A stretch of 64,000 nucleotides of DNA from Marisa cornuarietis (GCA_004794655.1 SMMW01000019.1:2144001-2208000); one strand, 5' to 3'. Counted from the first letter of the stretch, positions 1 to 13,233 are shown. Notes: generated by a model from the letters alone, not told the origin. Program-made: numbers and translations.

Positions 1-580
1 TCGGGCCGTTTTAGAAAGATGCAGCTTTCGGCTGCTGATTCGGCATAAAACACTAAAAGGCAGAGCTGTGTTTGGACTTTGAGAACGCTCAAAACACTAA
101 ACAGCTCATTGCTTTCCGTACGGCGTCGCCTTGATTTGGGGATTTCAAGAGAAGGCTCCTGTGATAAGGCTGTAATTGCTTCTCTCAAACACCATGTGTA
201 CCTACCCTTTGTTCTTGTCACGGGAGGAGAGCTTTTGTACAAACATTTTAACTCGTTTTACGATGTCAGCCCGCAAGTTGCCTCCCGGCCACCACCACCC
301 CCCTGCCCCCCTCGGCTTCTCATTTTATCTCCGCTACCGTCACTTTCTCTCGTCCCCTTCTCGCCATCAAAATGAGGTCATGTCGCAAAAGGTCGCGCTA
401 GGACTTGACCTAGAAATACCATTTCACATATGCTTCAGATCACACCTGCAGGTACTGATATGACCCGAGACAATGTGCGTGTGCGCGTGTGGATACGTTC
501 ATGCTTGCGAATACCTATTTTCATGAAGGCACGGAGATCAAACCTGCATGTCTTGCTACGACTGCAGGCAACCTTCGTGC
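1..580. other. No gene recognised
   Basis: Unique-looking sequence with a C-rich patch near 290-315. Open frames are short and overlap one another without recognisable protein. Confidence 0.6.
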
Positions 581-625
581 CTGTGTGTGTGTGTGTGTGT
601 GTAAATATATATGTATATATATATA

Positions 626-658
<33 letters not shown>

Positions 659-665
659 GGGAGAT
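581..665 (+). repeat. Compound microsatellite (GT)n(TA)n(GT)n(GA)n
   Basis: Successive dinucleotide runs change type without spacers. Confidence 0.95.
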
Positions 666-2827
666 ATAGTGTATATGTATGTGGGGGCGGGGGTTGTGTA
701 TAGATCACACCTGCCTGTCCTAGTGCGTATAATATTTACAACTGACATGCTTGTACGCGTTTCTTTGTGCGTACTTGCAAGCAGGTGTGTGTACGTATGT
801 GTGTGTGTGTGTGCCCGCGTGTTTGCATGCACATGACAAGAACAAAAACAAAATGAACAGCCACTCTCTTCGTAAAACCGTGACCTTTAGTTGACCCCGT
901 CTCCCATCTCTAGTTTTATAACGTCGCAGTTTCTCCTCGCATTCTTTGTCGATCGCTAACGTCAGAATGCATGTCGTCAAATCACGTGGTACGGACCCCG
1001 TGCAGTACTGACTGTGCGTCTACATCGCCTACCCGAACCTTGTCATTTCTCTTTCCTTCCTATTAGAAGCCGAGAGTTAGGGGTGGGGGCGGTTGACGAG
1101 TGTCGGGAGGGGGATGGGAGTGTGTGTGGGGAGGGGGATGGGAGGGGGGGTGGGATTAAACGACCTCTTTCATTATTGTCTTTTTCTTCTACCTTCTGTC
1201 TATTTATTTTGTTTTTCATTTTTGCCGGTCTATAAATTCTTTCTTAGCTGTTCTAGGAGTAGGGGGGGGGGAAGGTATCTCGGGTAGCGTGACCTTCTCC
1301 TTCGCGTACCCCACTAAATTGCTCTCTAGAGAACTGACCTGACTTGTCCCTCGGGTGTCTGTTTCCATGTCCGCTTGTGAAATTTTGTGCCTCATTCTGC
1401 AAGCTTGTGCCTGTTTGCTTACCTCGGCACCTCACTCTGAGTCTCTCTCTCTGCCTTATCCTGTGGTTTTGCTGTTGTGCTTGTACGCACGAGGGTGAGT
1501 TAGTATTTATCCTCACTACACCCAGAATCTTTCTTTCAATCAAATGGAAAGCTAATAATATCAGTTTTCAACATAGTCCCCTTGCTTTTCAGTGCAGTTC
1601 TTCCGTCGTTGTGCAAGTTTGTTTATACTCACAAATAAAAACTTGTTGTTTGAGCAGTTAGCTACATATGCAATGTGTTCTTAGTTTTTGATCCTTGATG
1701 TGTCCTTGAGTGGATTAAATAGGTGATGGGGTGAGATCCGGACTATATGGAGGTTGAGTTTCCGAATTGCGCATGTGCAGTAACAAATCTACATAATATT
1801 ACAGTTATATACGCACATGGCTTTGAATCGAAAACAATGTCAGACGACAGAAAATATCTCCTTGTAGCTAGAATTCTACAACAACTACAACATGCGCAAA
1901 CGAAAATGAACGTGGCTGGTCTCAAGTCGGACTTAAAAGATCACGTGACCTGACAGTAGTCCACGAAAAAAAAATGTTCGCTCGTAGCTTCAGCAAACCT
2001 CGTCTTTCTAGTGACCCTAGAAAAAAATCTCCTTTACTACGTTATGCTGTTATTTTTCCTTTTAGTTGTGCCTACTTTCGATGCAGAATCTTCCTCCTGA
2101 CCCCCTTTTGATTGTCAGTCATCCGCTTCAATCCTGCTTCCCACTTCAGCCTTGACTTTGCTGCTGCTCACCTCTCATGTGAGTCGCAACTACATCTGCG
2201 CGCAGCAACTCGTGTTCAAACCCTTTCCTCGTTAGTCACGTGATTGGACCTGCAGTTGTTTTTTTTTCATCCTTTTTTTTCCCTTTCCTTTTCTCCTTCC
2301 GCTCATCGTATCGATGTTATCCTTAAGGTGTATCTGACTGATGACTTACCTTCATTTTATTTAGGTGTGTTCAGCATTACTGCGACAGGCACTGAGCGAG
2401 CACACATATGTTCTTGTTAATATTGTTTCCTCCTTGTCGCACTTTGAGTGCTTCACTTCCCCGTCTTCCATCATTTTTATTTCTTTAGATGTTTGACCTG
2501 ACGGACAAAGCAATAATGTTTGGCTTCATCGTGCCTCTTGAACATACGAGGATGAACATACAGCAATAATAATCACAACCATAGTTAAGTACGAGAGACT
2601 TGAGACCAGCCGGTGTGAGGTGTCTTCTTCTGAGATCAATTTTTGTTTCTATGATTTGCAGTTTCACACACTTGAGAAAACGTGACATTTGTCTCGCTTT
2701 GATTCAGCAGCTTCGTGCAAACAAACGATTTGTCCCTTGACAGCTGAAAAATTATGAACAAATGTTTCACGTGTGTCTTCTGCTTTCTAGTCACCTGTCT
2801 TGTGACGTACCGCAAATAGTTTACATC

Positions 2828-2878
2828 CTCCTCCTCCTCCTCCTCCTCCTCATCATCATCATCATCTACTACTACTAT
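2828..2878 (+). repeat. (TCC)n(TCA)n(CTA)n trinucleotide tract
   Basis: Three consecutive trinucleotide runs. Confidence 0.95.
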
Positions 2879-3338
2879 TGTCTATGTGTTTTTATGAGTG
2901 TCCATTTGAGTGACAAAGAAAAGATGGATGAATTCATGTAATATTTCTACACAAGGAATTGCACGAGCAGGAAGTAGATGGACAGCAGGCTGATTAATTA
3001 ATGTACGAAAGTGATATTTACAACAAAGCAAATAACGACCTCAAACTGGTGCACGCAGCACGCGGCTGCTCGTGCGAGATTCCAACTCTCAGGTTTCCTT
3101 CGTTAGTTAAGGAAACGCACGTGCACGGCTTGCAATGTTGATAATAATGTTTATGAATGTTGATAGGGATTTTTATTAATGTTTATAATGATGCGGCACC
3201 GAAAAAAAACCTCTTTCTTTTTCAGATTGTTTGCATTACTTAAAAATTACAGATCAATGAAGTAGCACTTTCTTTTGCATCAGTACAAATGATGAGTTTT
3301 GGCTCGTTAGTTTTTGTTTATCCTTGAAATGAAATTGT

Positions 3339-3361
3339 GCGTGAGAGAGAGAGAGAGAGAA
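3339..3361 (+). repeat. (GA)n microsatellite
   Basis: About ten GA units. Confidence 0.9.
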
Positions 3362-4372
3362 GGAGGGGCCGAGGACATGTTTTCGCTGAGTTTATTACTG
3401 CTTAATGAATTAATTTTTAGCCGTGTTGTGCTTGTGTAAGTTCCTGGCGGTGGTGATTGGGTCTGAGCGACCTACTCCAGGTTACCTCACCTCGAGTCAT
3501 TCTTTCTCTCTCGTTCGCTGTTTCTCTCTCCTTTCCTTCTTCCTCCACTATCCCCCCTCTCTCTCCCATCTCTTTTCTCCGTGTACCCTCCTCTGTCTCT
3601 CCTCCTTCTCTCTCCAGTCACGTCAGCATAAACTTCCCCAGCTCCCACAGTTGCAGTCCGACGGTGGCGGCGCTACTGTCGGTCGAACTGTTATCGACCT
3701 GACGGCTCGACACGACGTGCTCTTCGGCCGCCTTCCTTCGATCTTCACCTGAGGCGCAGGTATCGCACGATATCACCTTACCTTGTCGAAGAGGTGTTTG
3801 CTCGAACCTGGCATCCTGGGCTGCACAGAGCCAAAGTTTTTATCCTATGATATACGGTGGTGGTGGTGGTGGTGAACTGTGTCATGCGCGTCATTACTCA
3901 CTTCCGGTCAATGTGCACTCTCCAGAGGAAGCACGTGCCTGTGTAACACATGGAGGCAACCTTCAGCTTGTGAAAGTCCTTTCATGTCCTATTTTGTCAA
4001 CGCTTAGCTCGATGACAGTTTTTTTTTTTAGATGAAGTGCGCATTGACACTGTGATGAAGTGAACGGGGGCAATTTTCTACATCCGACAACTTTTCACAG
4101 CAACTGGAAAATTTAAATTTGAATTTATTTTTATTAGCTGGATGCTACCCATGCGTACTTCTTTATAGTTGCACTAGTAAAATTAATAAATAATCAACTT
4201 CTCGGTATTTTAAAATATTCTGTGCGCTTTAAATTATCACCTGCTATTAAAAAAGGAACCAGGAGACTTCTGAATACAAAGTGTTTATAAATGCTACTGT
4301 CTTACAATTTACATGAGTGTTACAGTTGTAAATAAATAAAAGGCTGCTTACTTTCCGACAATGAAAGACCCG

Positions 4373-4373
<1 letters not shown>

Positions 4374-4428
<55 letters not shown>
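4374..4428 (+). repeat. (CA)27 microsatellite
   Basis: Uninterrupted CA run. Confidence 0.97.
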
Positions 4429-4631
4429 GATGCTTCATTACTAAACACTTAAGATGAAAAAGTTCCATAAATTAGAAAATTGTTTGAAGAAACAAACAAT
4501 AAGAAGAGATAATAATTATTCTAAGCACTAAACTCCACAACCTGTGCCAAAGCTGAAAAATTCCCTTTAAAAATCTCTAACCTATTTCGAACGAGCGACC
4601 TTAAAACTTGCGTTTGCTGCCAAGAAAGCTA

Positions 4632-4722
4632 AACACAATGATGGCAATGACGGTAATGGAAGCGATGAAGGCAATGAAGGCAACAAAGGCAATTAAGGTA
4701 ATGAAGGTAATGAAGGTAATGC
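4632..4722 (+). repeat. 9-bp repeat AATGAAGGY
   Basis: About ten copies of AATGAAGGC/T with single-base variants (AATGACGGT, AACAAAGGC, AATTAAGGT). Confidence 0.85.
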
Positions 4723-4890
4723 ACATCTAACAAACACAGACTAATCATTACTTTATGTTTTGAAGGACCCTGTGGTAAATGTCAATGCTAGAGACAGCTT
4801 CTTCCAACCCCCCCATCCCACAGCAACCTTTCCTCTATGTAGTAAGCTGCTGATGACATTTTACTTGTTCCACATATTCAGATCCTCGCC

Positions 4891-4903
<13 letters not shown>

Positions 4904-4977
<74 letters not shown>

Positions 4978-4979
4978 TC
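4904..4979 (+). repeat. (TTTC)19 microsatellite
   Basis: Uninterrupted TTTC run preceded by (CT)n; forms a polypurine tract on the minus strand. Confidence 0.97.
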
Positions 4980-5176
4980 CATCGAAAATGCTCACACCCT
5001 TGCTGGAGCTATGGTCTTGAAGCAGTAAAATCTCTCTCTCCGCCTGTCTGTCCATCTGTCTCTCTTTTCCCCGTACACACGTACTTCTTTCTGTCTCTTT
5101 CTCTTAAAACCTTGATTCCATATCCCTTCCCCATCCCGGTCTCACACCCAACCCAACTCCATACGTGAATGCGCGT

Positions 5177-5177
<1 letters not shown>

Positions 5178-5240
<63 letters not shown>

Positions 5241-5260
5241 CAATATATATATATATATAT
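5178..5260 (+). repeat. (CA)31 followed by (TA)8
   Basis: Long CA run, then CAGCAA and a TA run. Confidence 0.97.
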
Positions 5261-5367
5261 CGGGAAACAATAAGCAGGCAAAGAGAGACTGGGTGGATGA
5301 AGGGTCGGGAGAGGGAGCACGCACAGTGAGTGTGTAGAGAGGGCGGCGAGGGTGGAGCTGTCGTCGA

Positions 5368-5382
5368 TGACGTCATTGGCGA
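5368..5382 (+). promoter_or_regulatory. Palindromic CRE joined to an inverted CCAAT box
   Basis: TGACGTCATTGG contains a perfect CRE (5368-5375) overlapping an inverted CCAAT core, a pairing common in promoters. No gene is recognised nearby, so this is only a candidate site. Confidence 0.3.
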
Positions 5383-5584
5383 CAATTACCCAAGAAAGCG
5401 GGTTCGTAAAGGCAAAGAAACGGCAGCAATAACTGTTTCTGCCAACCTGTCAAAGCGTTCCGTCTACCATTTTCATAGCAGCTCAGCAGATGCAAGACTT
5501 CTACCTGGCACTTACCTTCTCTTACCTGCGCAAGGCAACGGCACACCGCGCTGTCGGCATGTCGACCGTCTTAGTCGCTGACAT

Positions 5585-6215
5585 GTAACATGGGGTGTAG
5601 TTTGTTTGTTTATCTATCTAAAACTGATGTTTGTAATTTGAGGCCCAATCATGTGTAACATGCAGTTTAGTCCATCTTTCTCTTTGTCTATTTATCTAAT
5701 TTTGAGATGTGTCACATGATGTTACACGGCTATTGTGTCATAAAGTTTGGTTTGTCTATTGCTGAGACTGTGACATGAAGTTTAGTCTTCCTAATATCGA
5801 TAGGTATAACGTAAAGTTGAGGCTTTTTAATATTAATACGTATCACAGGAAGTATATTCTATCTAAAATAAATGTGTAACACGAAGATTTTTCAATTTAT
5901 TTGTCTAAACTTAATATGTGTAACATAAAGTCTGTTTTATTTATTTGTCTAGAATTGATATGTGAAACATGAAGTTTATTTTATTTCTTTGTCTAACATT
6001 GATATGTGTAACATCACGGTTATTATTCTTTCAATTTCTTCGTCTAAAATTGATATGTGTAACATGAAGTTTATTCTCTTTATTTGTCTAAAATTGATAT
6101 CTATAACCACGTTTATTCTTTCAATTTATTTGTTTAAAATTGATATAAGTAACATGCAGTTTATGTTATCAATTTTTCTGTCTGATACTGAGATGTGGAA
6201 CTTAAGGTTTAGTCT
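5585..6215 (+). repeat. Degenerate AT-rich tandem repeat, about 45-60 bp period
   Basis: Copies of TGATATGTGTAACATGAAGT followed by TTATTCTTTTATTTGTCTAAAAT recur about a dozen times with many substitutions and length changes. Copies are clearest from 5930 to 6170. An open frame inside it (5962-6333) is a by-product of the repeat. Confidence 0.8.
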
Positions 6216-9054
6216 ATGTCCATGTATCCATGTATCTATGTATTTTCATTTCCATACGTTTATATTTTCTAATCTTTATTCTCCATCTGTCCTTCCGGGC
6301 ACATGGCCTGGTGATGACGTAGTCAGCCTCTAGTCAGAAGACATACGGTAGAGTCTGCAGATATGAAGAAAAGAAAAAGACAGGGTCTCAAGGATGTGAA
6401 AAGGATGATGCTTCAGGGAACGAACAGAAGAAAGAGTGAAAGTGAGATTCCATTATTCTTTCAAAACGACAACATTAGGTCTATATTTGGCTCCATCTCC
6501 TTTCCTCTTTTCCTGCTTCACAGATGTACACAATACCGCGCAATGCCGCTGACAAACACAAAGGAGAAGATTTTCTTCCCCCTGCAAGTCGTAGCTCTGT
6601 TAGTTAAACAAGGAGTAAGCTGATGTACAACTCATCTGATGAGAAAATGCAGTTGTTAAAAAAGGAGCAGAAACTCATTCGTGATAGTCACATCACGATA
6701 TTAATAAGTAAATTACACACGATTTCGTGATGCTGACATGGAACAAGTGCTCGAAATACTTTCCTTTGGATGACGTGTCTCTTGCACCAAACAAAATCAG
6801 ACCAAGAAGGTCAGGTGAACAACAATTAATGAAGGAAGTGCAAATCATCGTGTTGTTGGTGCATAGTGCGATCTCTGTGTCGAAAACTGAAATGCTTGAT
6901 GATAATTAAAATGAAAAAGGGGAAAAAAAAAAGAAAAAAAAAACCACCCCGAAACAAACTATTTTTTCTCGAGACTTTTATCAAACAGGCTTACATGCAA
7001 CTTTGATAAACACATACTTACACATTAATATAAGTACACATTCGCAAACGTAAACACAAAAACAAGCCTCAAAGCAAACACTGGTACAGATAGAATACTC
7101 GGCACACAAGATATGGTGTTAGAAAAGGGTGGAATCAAAGTCTGTTTGTCGATCGCCAGTCATTTTTTTCAGGCTTTCACTCTGTTTCCCCCCCAATTTT
7201 TTTTTCCTCCATTTTAATATCCCTCTACTTATCCCGCTAGTTCGGCAGCACTTTATTCAATAACTCGTTTCTCCTCGCTGTACAAGCGACCGCATTACTG
7301 ATCTGTTTCATTGTACACATAGTTAATGGGGGTAGAATTTAATTGCTTTCCCTGTGTTTGATAGCTTTGTCCATATCAGTTAGTTTGACTGTGTTTGTTT
7401 GCTGTTTCAATGTTCTTTGTAGCGTCGAATTCGCCGGAATAATTGTGGGTGGGTGGTGGAGAGAAAGTGTGGTGCACGGTTCTTCATGTTCACGATTTCA
7501 ATCGACCAGAAGTACTTCTCGCCAAATGTCACTGTCGCAGCTCGATGATGGTGCGGATGAAAATCGATGATTGTGTTGGTGCTCTTTTGCATTCTGTTCC
7601 CCTCTCCCCGTACTAAAGACTCGAATTATGTCAATTAGTTATCAGCAGTTTGCCTTTCTTTTTTCCTTTCTTTGATTTTTCTCCTTTCTTCGTTTTAATT
7701 GTCCAGTCATCCATTTTTCTAATCTCTGACGATTTTCTTCTTTTTTTTCTTCTTTCTTTTTTTCTCTCCTTTTGAGTTAACTGGTAAATTCTGTTCCACG
7801 GAATGTTAAAGATTACTTGTCTTTGTTGAACATTTGTTCAGTCTTTCTGTCTGTCTGTGTCTCTCCTCTTGTTGTCTCACCCATTTGCTCATCATTGTCT
7901 ATAGACCAGTGGTTCCCAAACCTTTTTTTATGTCCCACATCTTTAAAAAATCTTTGATTAATGTTCTCACCTCCTTCAAAAGTAATATCACATTTTAAAA
8001 AGAATACTACAGGTGAACAAACTGCGCCTAAAAACAATGTTTAACACAGTGCACAAAGTGCAACAAAAATTGAGCAGTTACATTCTAATTTTGCTCACAC
8101 AAAAAATGTAAACTCTAAAATCAATCTATTTGCTAACAGATGTTGCGTTAAAACGATTTTAGAAACAGTACTTCTATGTCAAGTCGCTTATTTCCTGCTT
8201 TTGATTACATAAACGATTTCTTTTCTTCTGATTATATAAACAAGACTATCTTCGCAACACAGCCACCCTTTACCGCTTCTAAAGGAAAACTGGCAGCTTT
8301 TTCACTAGTCATTCAAGGCCAAAGGACAATCTTTGCCGCACCTCCTGGGGATGCGGTCACACACACTGGGAATCTAGACTTTTCATGTAAGTCCACTAGA
8401 AGCAACAATAACCATTAAAAAAAAATTCTGTGTAAGTATGTTCACAAAGGAGCCCCTGGAAAAATAGTCCTCAGAATGTATATCCTTTGTGCAGCACATC
8501 TGCAGCAACCTTCTGTTAACAAACTTGTTTAGCAACTTCATCACATGTGTTTCCAAAGAAGAGACGTGCGTAGTTGATGCCTTTGTCGCATCTCATCTGA
8601 GAGGTGGTCATGTGCTCTGCGAATTTATCCAAACTGTACCATTTCATGGCTTGTTGCATGGTTGGTGAGTGTTACACATGTTGCGCCCTTGTCATTGTTG
8701 CGCTTTTGGCGCCTTTATCACATGTTTCACGAGTTGCACGAGGGTTGTTGCGGGTTTGACGTTGACACGCCTCAGCAGGGGAAGGAACTTGTCAATACAA
8801 GAGAAACTGTCCTTTTGTTACGGACGTAAAGATTTGTACCTGCCAGAATGACTGAAACTGTTGTCATGTTTCTGCCTCGTAGACCGGCACTGTTTGTTCA
8901 AGTCGGCTTCTGTTTGCATCTAATGAATGCGCGATATTTTTTATAATTTTGTCGGACAATTTTTTCACCGGTAAAGGTACACATTACAATTTTGCGCATC
9001 AATTGGAAGTCTTTTATTTGGTTTTTTTTTTGGGGGGGGGGAGGGGAGGCAAAT
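6216..9054. other. No gene recognised; poly-A tract and hAT end
   Basis: An A-rich run at 6919-6945 and T-rich sequence at 7650-7770 flank otherwise unremarkable AT-rich DNA. The hAT end at 7907 is listed separately. A G-run lies at 9030-9048. Confidence 0.6.
7907..8160 (+). mobile_element. hAT-type transposon end (5' terminus)
   Basis: CAGTGGTTCCCAAACC at 7907-7922 is the characteristic terminal inverted repeat of Charlie-like hAT elements. It is followed by T-rich sequence and then AT-rich sequence of no coding value. The matching right end (GGTTTGGGAACCACTG) and a second copy of the preceding CTATAGAC were not found downstream, so the element is truncated or diverged. The right boundary given here is arbitrary. 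Confidence 0.5.
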
Positions 9055-9695
9055 ATTATTATGTATATGTAATATGTGTACAGCATATATGTGCTGTGTT
9101 TATTCTATTTGTTATGCATACTCTTTCTGCAGGCTATATAATGTGTCTAATACATATACATAAGTGTATTGTATGCTGATGTATGTTGTATATGGTATAT
9201 TGTATATGTACTTGTTTTATGTATGTTACGTGTCTTATTTATGGGTAACGTATATGTTGTGCCTGTATTTCCATGCTACTTATTATTTCTACTCTGTGAA
9301 TGTTTTTTCATGTTACTTGTTATGTATGTTATGTACAATTTACGTATATGCTACGCAAATTTATAGGTTTATTGTATTCGGTGTGTATATGTTATGTAAA
9401 CGTATTTTATACGTTTTCTGCAGGTTGTGCATGTCTTGTATATGTAGTTTATATTTAGTGTATGTAAAACGGACACGTATTACACGGAATGTATGCCATG
9501 CATATTTGTATATGTACTTGATATTTAGTGTATGTGTAACGGATACACATCACGTGGTATGTATATGTCATGTTTTGTACATGTAGTTGATATTTAATGT
9601 ATGTGTAATGGATACGTATTACATAGTTTGTATATGTAGTTGATATTTAGGGTATGTGTAATGGATACGTATCGCGTGGTATGTATATGTCTTGC
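9055..9695 (+). repeat. Degenerate TATGTA-rich minisatellite
   Basis: From about 9430 the unit TATATGTAGTTGATATTTAG, TGTATGTGTAATGGATACGT, ATTACATGGTATG recurs about five times with 55-75 bp spacing. From 9055 to 9430 the same words appear in decayed form. The open frame at 9164-9586 follows the repeat and has no protein similarity I recognise. Confidence 0.75.
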
Positions 9696-11424
9696 ATCCA
9701 TCTAGCGCAGATTGCTGCTGGCTGCTGTTGACGATGAAAAACGTGAGGATAGAGAGGCTCTGTCTCGAGAGCCGAACTCCAGACCACCTCACACGCGAGG
9801 GCTCTACAGTCTGTGGCGCTCGCAGCGAACCGGCGACTCCCCTTCTCCTCACATCCCGTCCCCACAGGTTGTCTTCTCCTTCCCCCATAGCAAGCCCCTC
9901 CCCCTCCTCACACCAGATCGATGCCCGTACTGTCGGGGAGGACAAGGCGGGGTGGGCCTAACTAAGGTAATTATCTCCAACATCTTCTGGGAGTTGTCCG
10001 CGCTTAGCTGCGCACCCCATTCTCGACCTCCCAGGCTCTTTGCGCGCGCGCACACACACACACATCGCCGGCAGAGACGATGCACACAGAAAGACGAGGG
10101 GAAGTCGAGCGCAAGCGTGTCATGATCGTATTTCGTAGCTTCACGAGGGTACTGGATGGGTGGGAGTGACATCAGGCGAGCAGTGATGTAAGGAAATGAA
10201 TGGGATATTAAGCCATCAGCTCCAGTAGCTATTATTTATTTATTATTAGTTAATGTAGTTTGTTTACTTATTTGTTGTTAAAATTATTTTTGTAAATTTT
10301 TCGTCCATTTATTCTGTCATTTATCATTCAGAGAGGGAATAAAGACAGCAAAAACAATAACAACAAAGCTAAGAATAGGCAAACAAAGACTTTGATAACA
10401 GATATCAGGGTAGAAAAAAGGATAAAAAATATAAGGGTTGTAACGAACAGGACAACAAATATAAGGGTGGCAAAGAACAGGATTACAAATATAAGGGTAG
10501 TAAAGAACAGGAAAAAAGGAGCAAGATGAAAAATTAGACTAATGATGACAAAATAATCAGAATAAAATAAAAAAGAATAGAATAGCAACTAGGGAAATAA
10601 AGCTAATATCCAATAAAGTGATAAATAGTATAAAGAACAACAAAACCAAGGGTACAGTGAAATAAATTAATAAAGCCTGTCACTGGGGGCAAAAAATAAG
10701 GAAGTTCAGAAAAGCCTATACTTAAAGAATAAATGTGGAGTGCATTAGCATAACAATGATTATAAAGAAGAAGCAGAAGCGCGGAGGCTTAATGCAATAA
10801 AATAACAAAGCTTATTAAGTAAAAAAAACTAAAAAAAACAAGAGTACAATGCAATAAAATCACAAAGCCTATCAGCAGACAGGTTTAATACCATAAAAAA
10901 ATAAAGCTGTTCAAGTAGGACAGAAAACAAGGGTAGAGTGCAGTAAAAATAACAAAGCCTATCAGGAAGATTCAGACGAGGACGAGAGGAAAGCGAGAAA
11001 AGTCGATGTCAGAGAACTCAAAGGAAGACAAACACCTGCCACTTGCTGTACGGCGTCTGCCAATCGTACGTCACAAGAGCCAAGTGCAGATGCTTTCAGT
11101 GACGTTTTCACCCATTTACCCACTAAAACAAAAAAGTGCAAACAATCCTTATTTTCACAGCCACACGCAGTCACACTACAAGAAACAAAGCTGATTGTCT
11201 AATGGCTGAACTGACGAAGAGAAGCTTCTTCTTTCACCGAAGAATCGCATTACTTACTTACTTTCGTTCTCGTCACGAGTCGGCGTTGCAGTGACCGCTG
11301 AAGATGCAACCAGTTGAAATCGTTTGATTCGTGTTGTCTCAAGAAAACTAGCCACTGTGGTTTTGGATCCTCTTAGTCTTAGCCATGCGAGGTCGGGATT
11401 CAATGAAACGGAGAAGGGCGATCA
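9696..11424. other. GC-richer block, then A-rich repeats
   Basis: About 9700-10150 is GC-richer and contains a short (GC)(CA) run near 10042-10064; the 108-140 residue frames on both strands here overlap and show no domain. The rest leads through the A-rich repeats to the fold-back element. Confidence 0.55.
10375..10975 (+). repeat. A-rich degenerate tandem repeats
   Basis: At 10425-10520 a 28-bp unit, ACAAATATAAGGGTAGTAAA plus GAACAGGA, occurs three to four times. From 10640 to 10975 a longer unit with GGGTACAGTGCAATAAAAT and ACAAAGCCTATCAG recurs about five times. Both are purine-rich on the + strand. Confidence 0.75.
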
Positions 11425-11433
11425 CTCTTAAAG

Positions 11434-11762
11434 GGTGACCGGACACTTAATCCCCGGACACTTAATCCCCAGACACTTAATCCCCGACACTTAATCCCCC
11501 AGACACTTAATCCCCAAATCGCGACACAACACTCAAAACTGCTATTTTGTGAACTTTAAATATTATAACCGTAAGAGAAATGTGTCGCGTGGTAACTCTG
11601 GGTAACTCTGGTAAGACTGGGATGTTATAAATGTTGAAGTTAAGTATTATTTGAATTTGAATTAAATTTTTCAATCACTTCATAATTTTTTGAGTTGAAA
11701 TTTCATTTTGAGGATTAAGTGTCTGGGGATTAAGTGTCTCGGAATTAAGTGTCTGGGGATTC
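11434..11762. mobile_element. Fold-back element with inverted subterminal repeats (GACACTTAATCCCC units)
   Basis: Five direct copies of a 14-15 bp unit, GACACTTAATCCCC, occupy 11441-11515. About three inverted copies (GGGGATTAAGTGTC) occupy 11711-11760. The 195-bp core between them is AT-rich. A 9-bp direct repeat, CTCTTAAAG, flanks the whole at 11425-11433 and 11763-11771 and is a candidate target-site duplication. No coding capacity is present. The structure is that of a non-autonomous DNA element whose ends are tandem repeats; the family is not recognised. Confidence 0.6.
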
Positions 11763-12649
11763 CTCTTAAAGATATATTGCGATTTTCTGGGGGGGGGAAT
11801 CTGGGTAGTATTTCACTTTTTCATTGCTCTTGCGATAGCCTGGCTGGCAACATATCCGTTTTAGGAACGGGTACACTGTGTGTCCGAGGTATATATGTTT
11901 GCTGGTTTGTGCATATGACCGCAATGGCCAAACAGTATGTTATGGAGCCTTTGCCGTATTTCGCTAAAGACTGACATTCTACCTCCTCAACTTCTTGGTA
12001 GTGACTCTAGAGTATGTAATGTTCATTTACTATTCTGTAATGAGGACTTGAAAGACGTAAGTGTCGACCTTTCTACACTCGTGAGTAAAAAAAAAAAAAT
12101 CGGTCACAAAGGTTAAACAAACTTGCGGATCTCATGGTGTCCGGTTCACCTCAACCGAGGCCGGACAAATCAGGATGATGGCGGGGGGGTGGGGGGTGGG
12201 AGGGAACTGGGGAAAGAGCGAGTCAACGTTTTCTTGCCTTTTGTCGGGGATGCTGGAATAACCGCACGGTACCCAGCACCACCTCCCACTACAACCGCTC
12301 CACCCGCCTCATCGGGAATTTAGGATCCACGCTTTCCCTCTTCCTTGTTCCGCGCATGACTTGACACACATCCCGCTTTCATGTTTATTGCAGCCCCTAA
12401 AACGTAGAACCTCCACCAACTGACACGGTGATAACGGCAGACAATCAAATTTAATGTGGTCGTTACAGTAAAACAGTCTGACGTGTGACAGTGACCCACA
12501 CTAATGTAGCCTCGCTAGTGTTATTACTATAATATCATATTCAAATTAATACAGAAGAAATGAAGGTACAGGGGACAGCGCAGCCGAGAAAGCGACTTTG
12601 CAAGAGTTGAAGAAAAGGGAGAGATCGGGTGCTCCTATGTTTGTAGAGA

Positions 12650-12735
12650 CATAGAGAGAGAGAGAGAGAATGTGTCTGAGAGAGAGAGAGTAGAAATGTA
12701 TTACTGTTTGCGCGGATATATATATATATATATAA
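12650..12735 (+). repeat. (GA)n and (TA)n tracts
   Basis: Two short GA runs and one TA run within 85 bp. Confidence 0.9.
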
Positions 12736-13162
12736 AATGTGTGGGCATGTGGTTGTACGTGTAACTATGCATGCGCGCACTCGAGCCCAGGTGTACGAGC
12801 AGTGAGGGTGAGAGGGGATGGAAGTAGATGTGGTGAGGGGGTTGAAAGTTAGGGGGAGGGGGAAAGGTACGTCACGTGACTCCCTTTTCTCTCGGTACTT
12901 AACTTTCACCTACGCTCTGTGTTTGCCGAGCACCCCAGTGCCCTCGCTGACCTTTCGGCGCGGGAGAAAGTGTGTTTAGAGAAACGAACTCAACTGTAGG
13001 GTCAGATCCAACTTCAGGTTGGCGTCAGCCTGCCTAAATGAGAATTGACTCAACCGCATACCATAACAAGGTACCCATATATAAACCTACCCCACTTAAA
13101 AATATACTTTGCATTTATATATATTATACACACACCTTGATTAATATACTAGTCTAAAACAG

Positions 13163-13233
13163 TCTTTGCTACCCTGATATTTGTCATTTGTTATTTGCTA
13201 CCCTGATATTTGTTACCCTGTTATTTGACAGTT
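13163..13233 (+). repeat. Short repeat GCTACCCTGATATTTGTTA
   Basis: About three copies with 20-35 bp spacing around TACCCTGATATTTGT. Confidence 0.6.

Larger units (their letters stand above)
666..4373. other. No gene recognised; pyrimidine-rich patches and short microsatellites
   Basis: Contains a GT run near 797-815, G-rich runs at 1078-1150 and 1260-1270, a T-rich stretch near 2255-2290, a CT-rich stretch at 3500-3620 and a short GGT run near 3855-3875. Open frames of up to 109 residues are low-complexity. Confidence 0.6.

Noticed and set aside
9164..9586. 140-codon Tyr/Cys-rich frame
   Set aside because: It follows a degenerate TATGTA repeat and has the composition of that repeat rather than of a protein.
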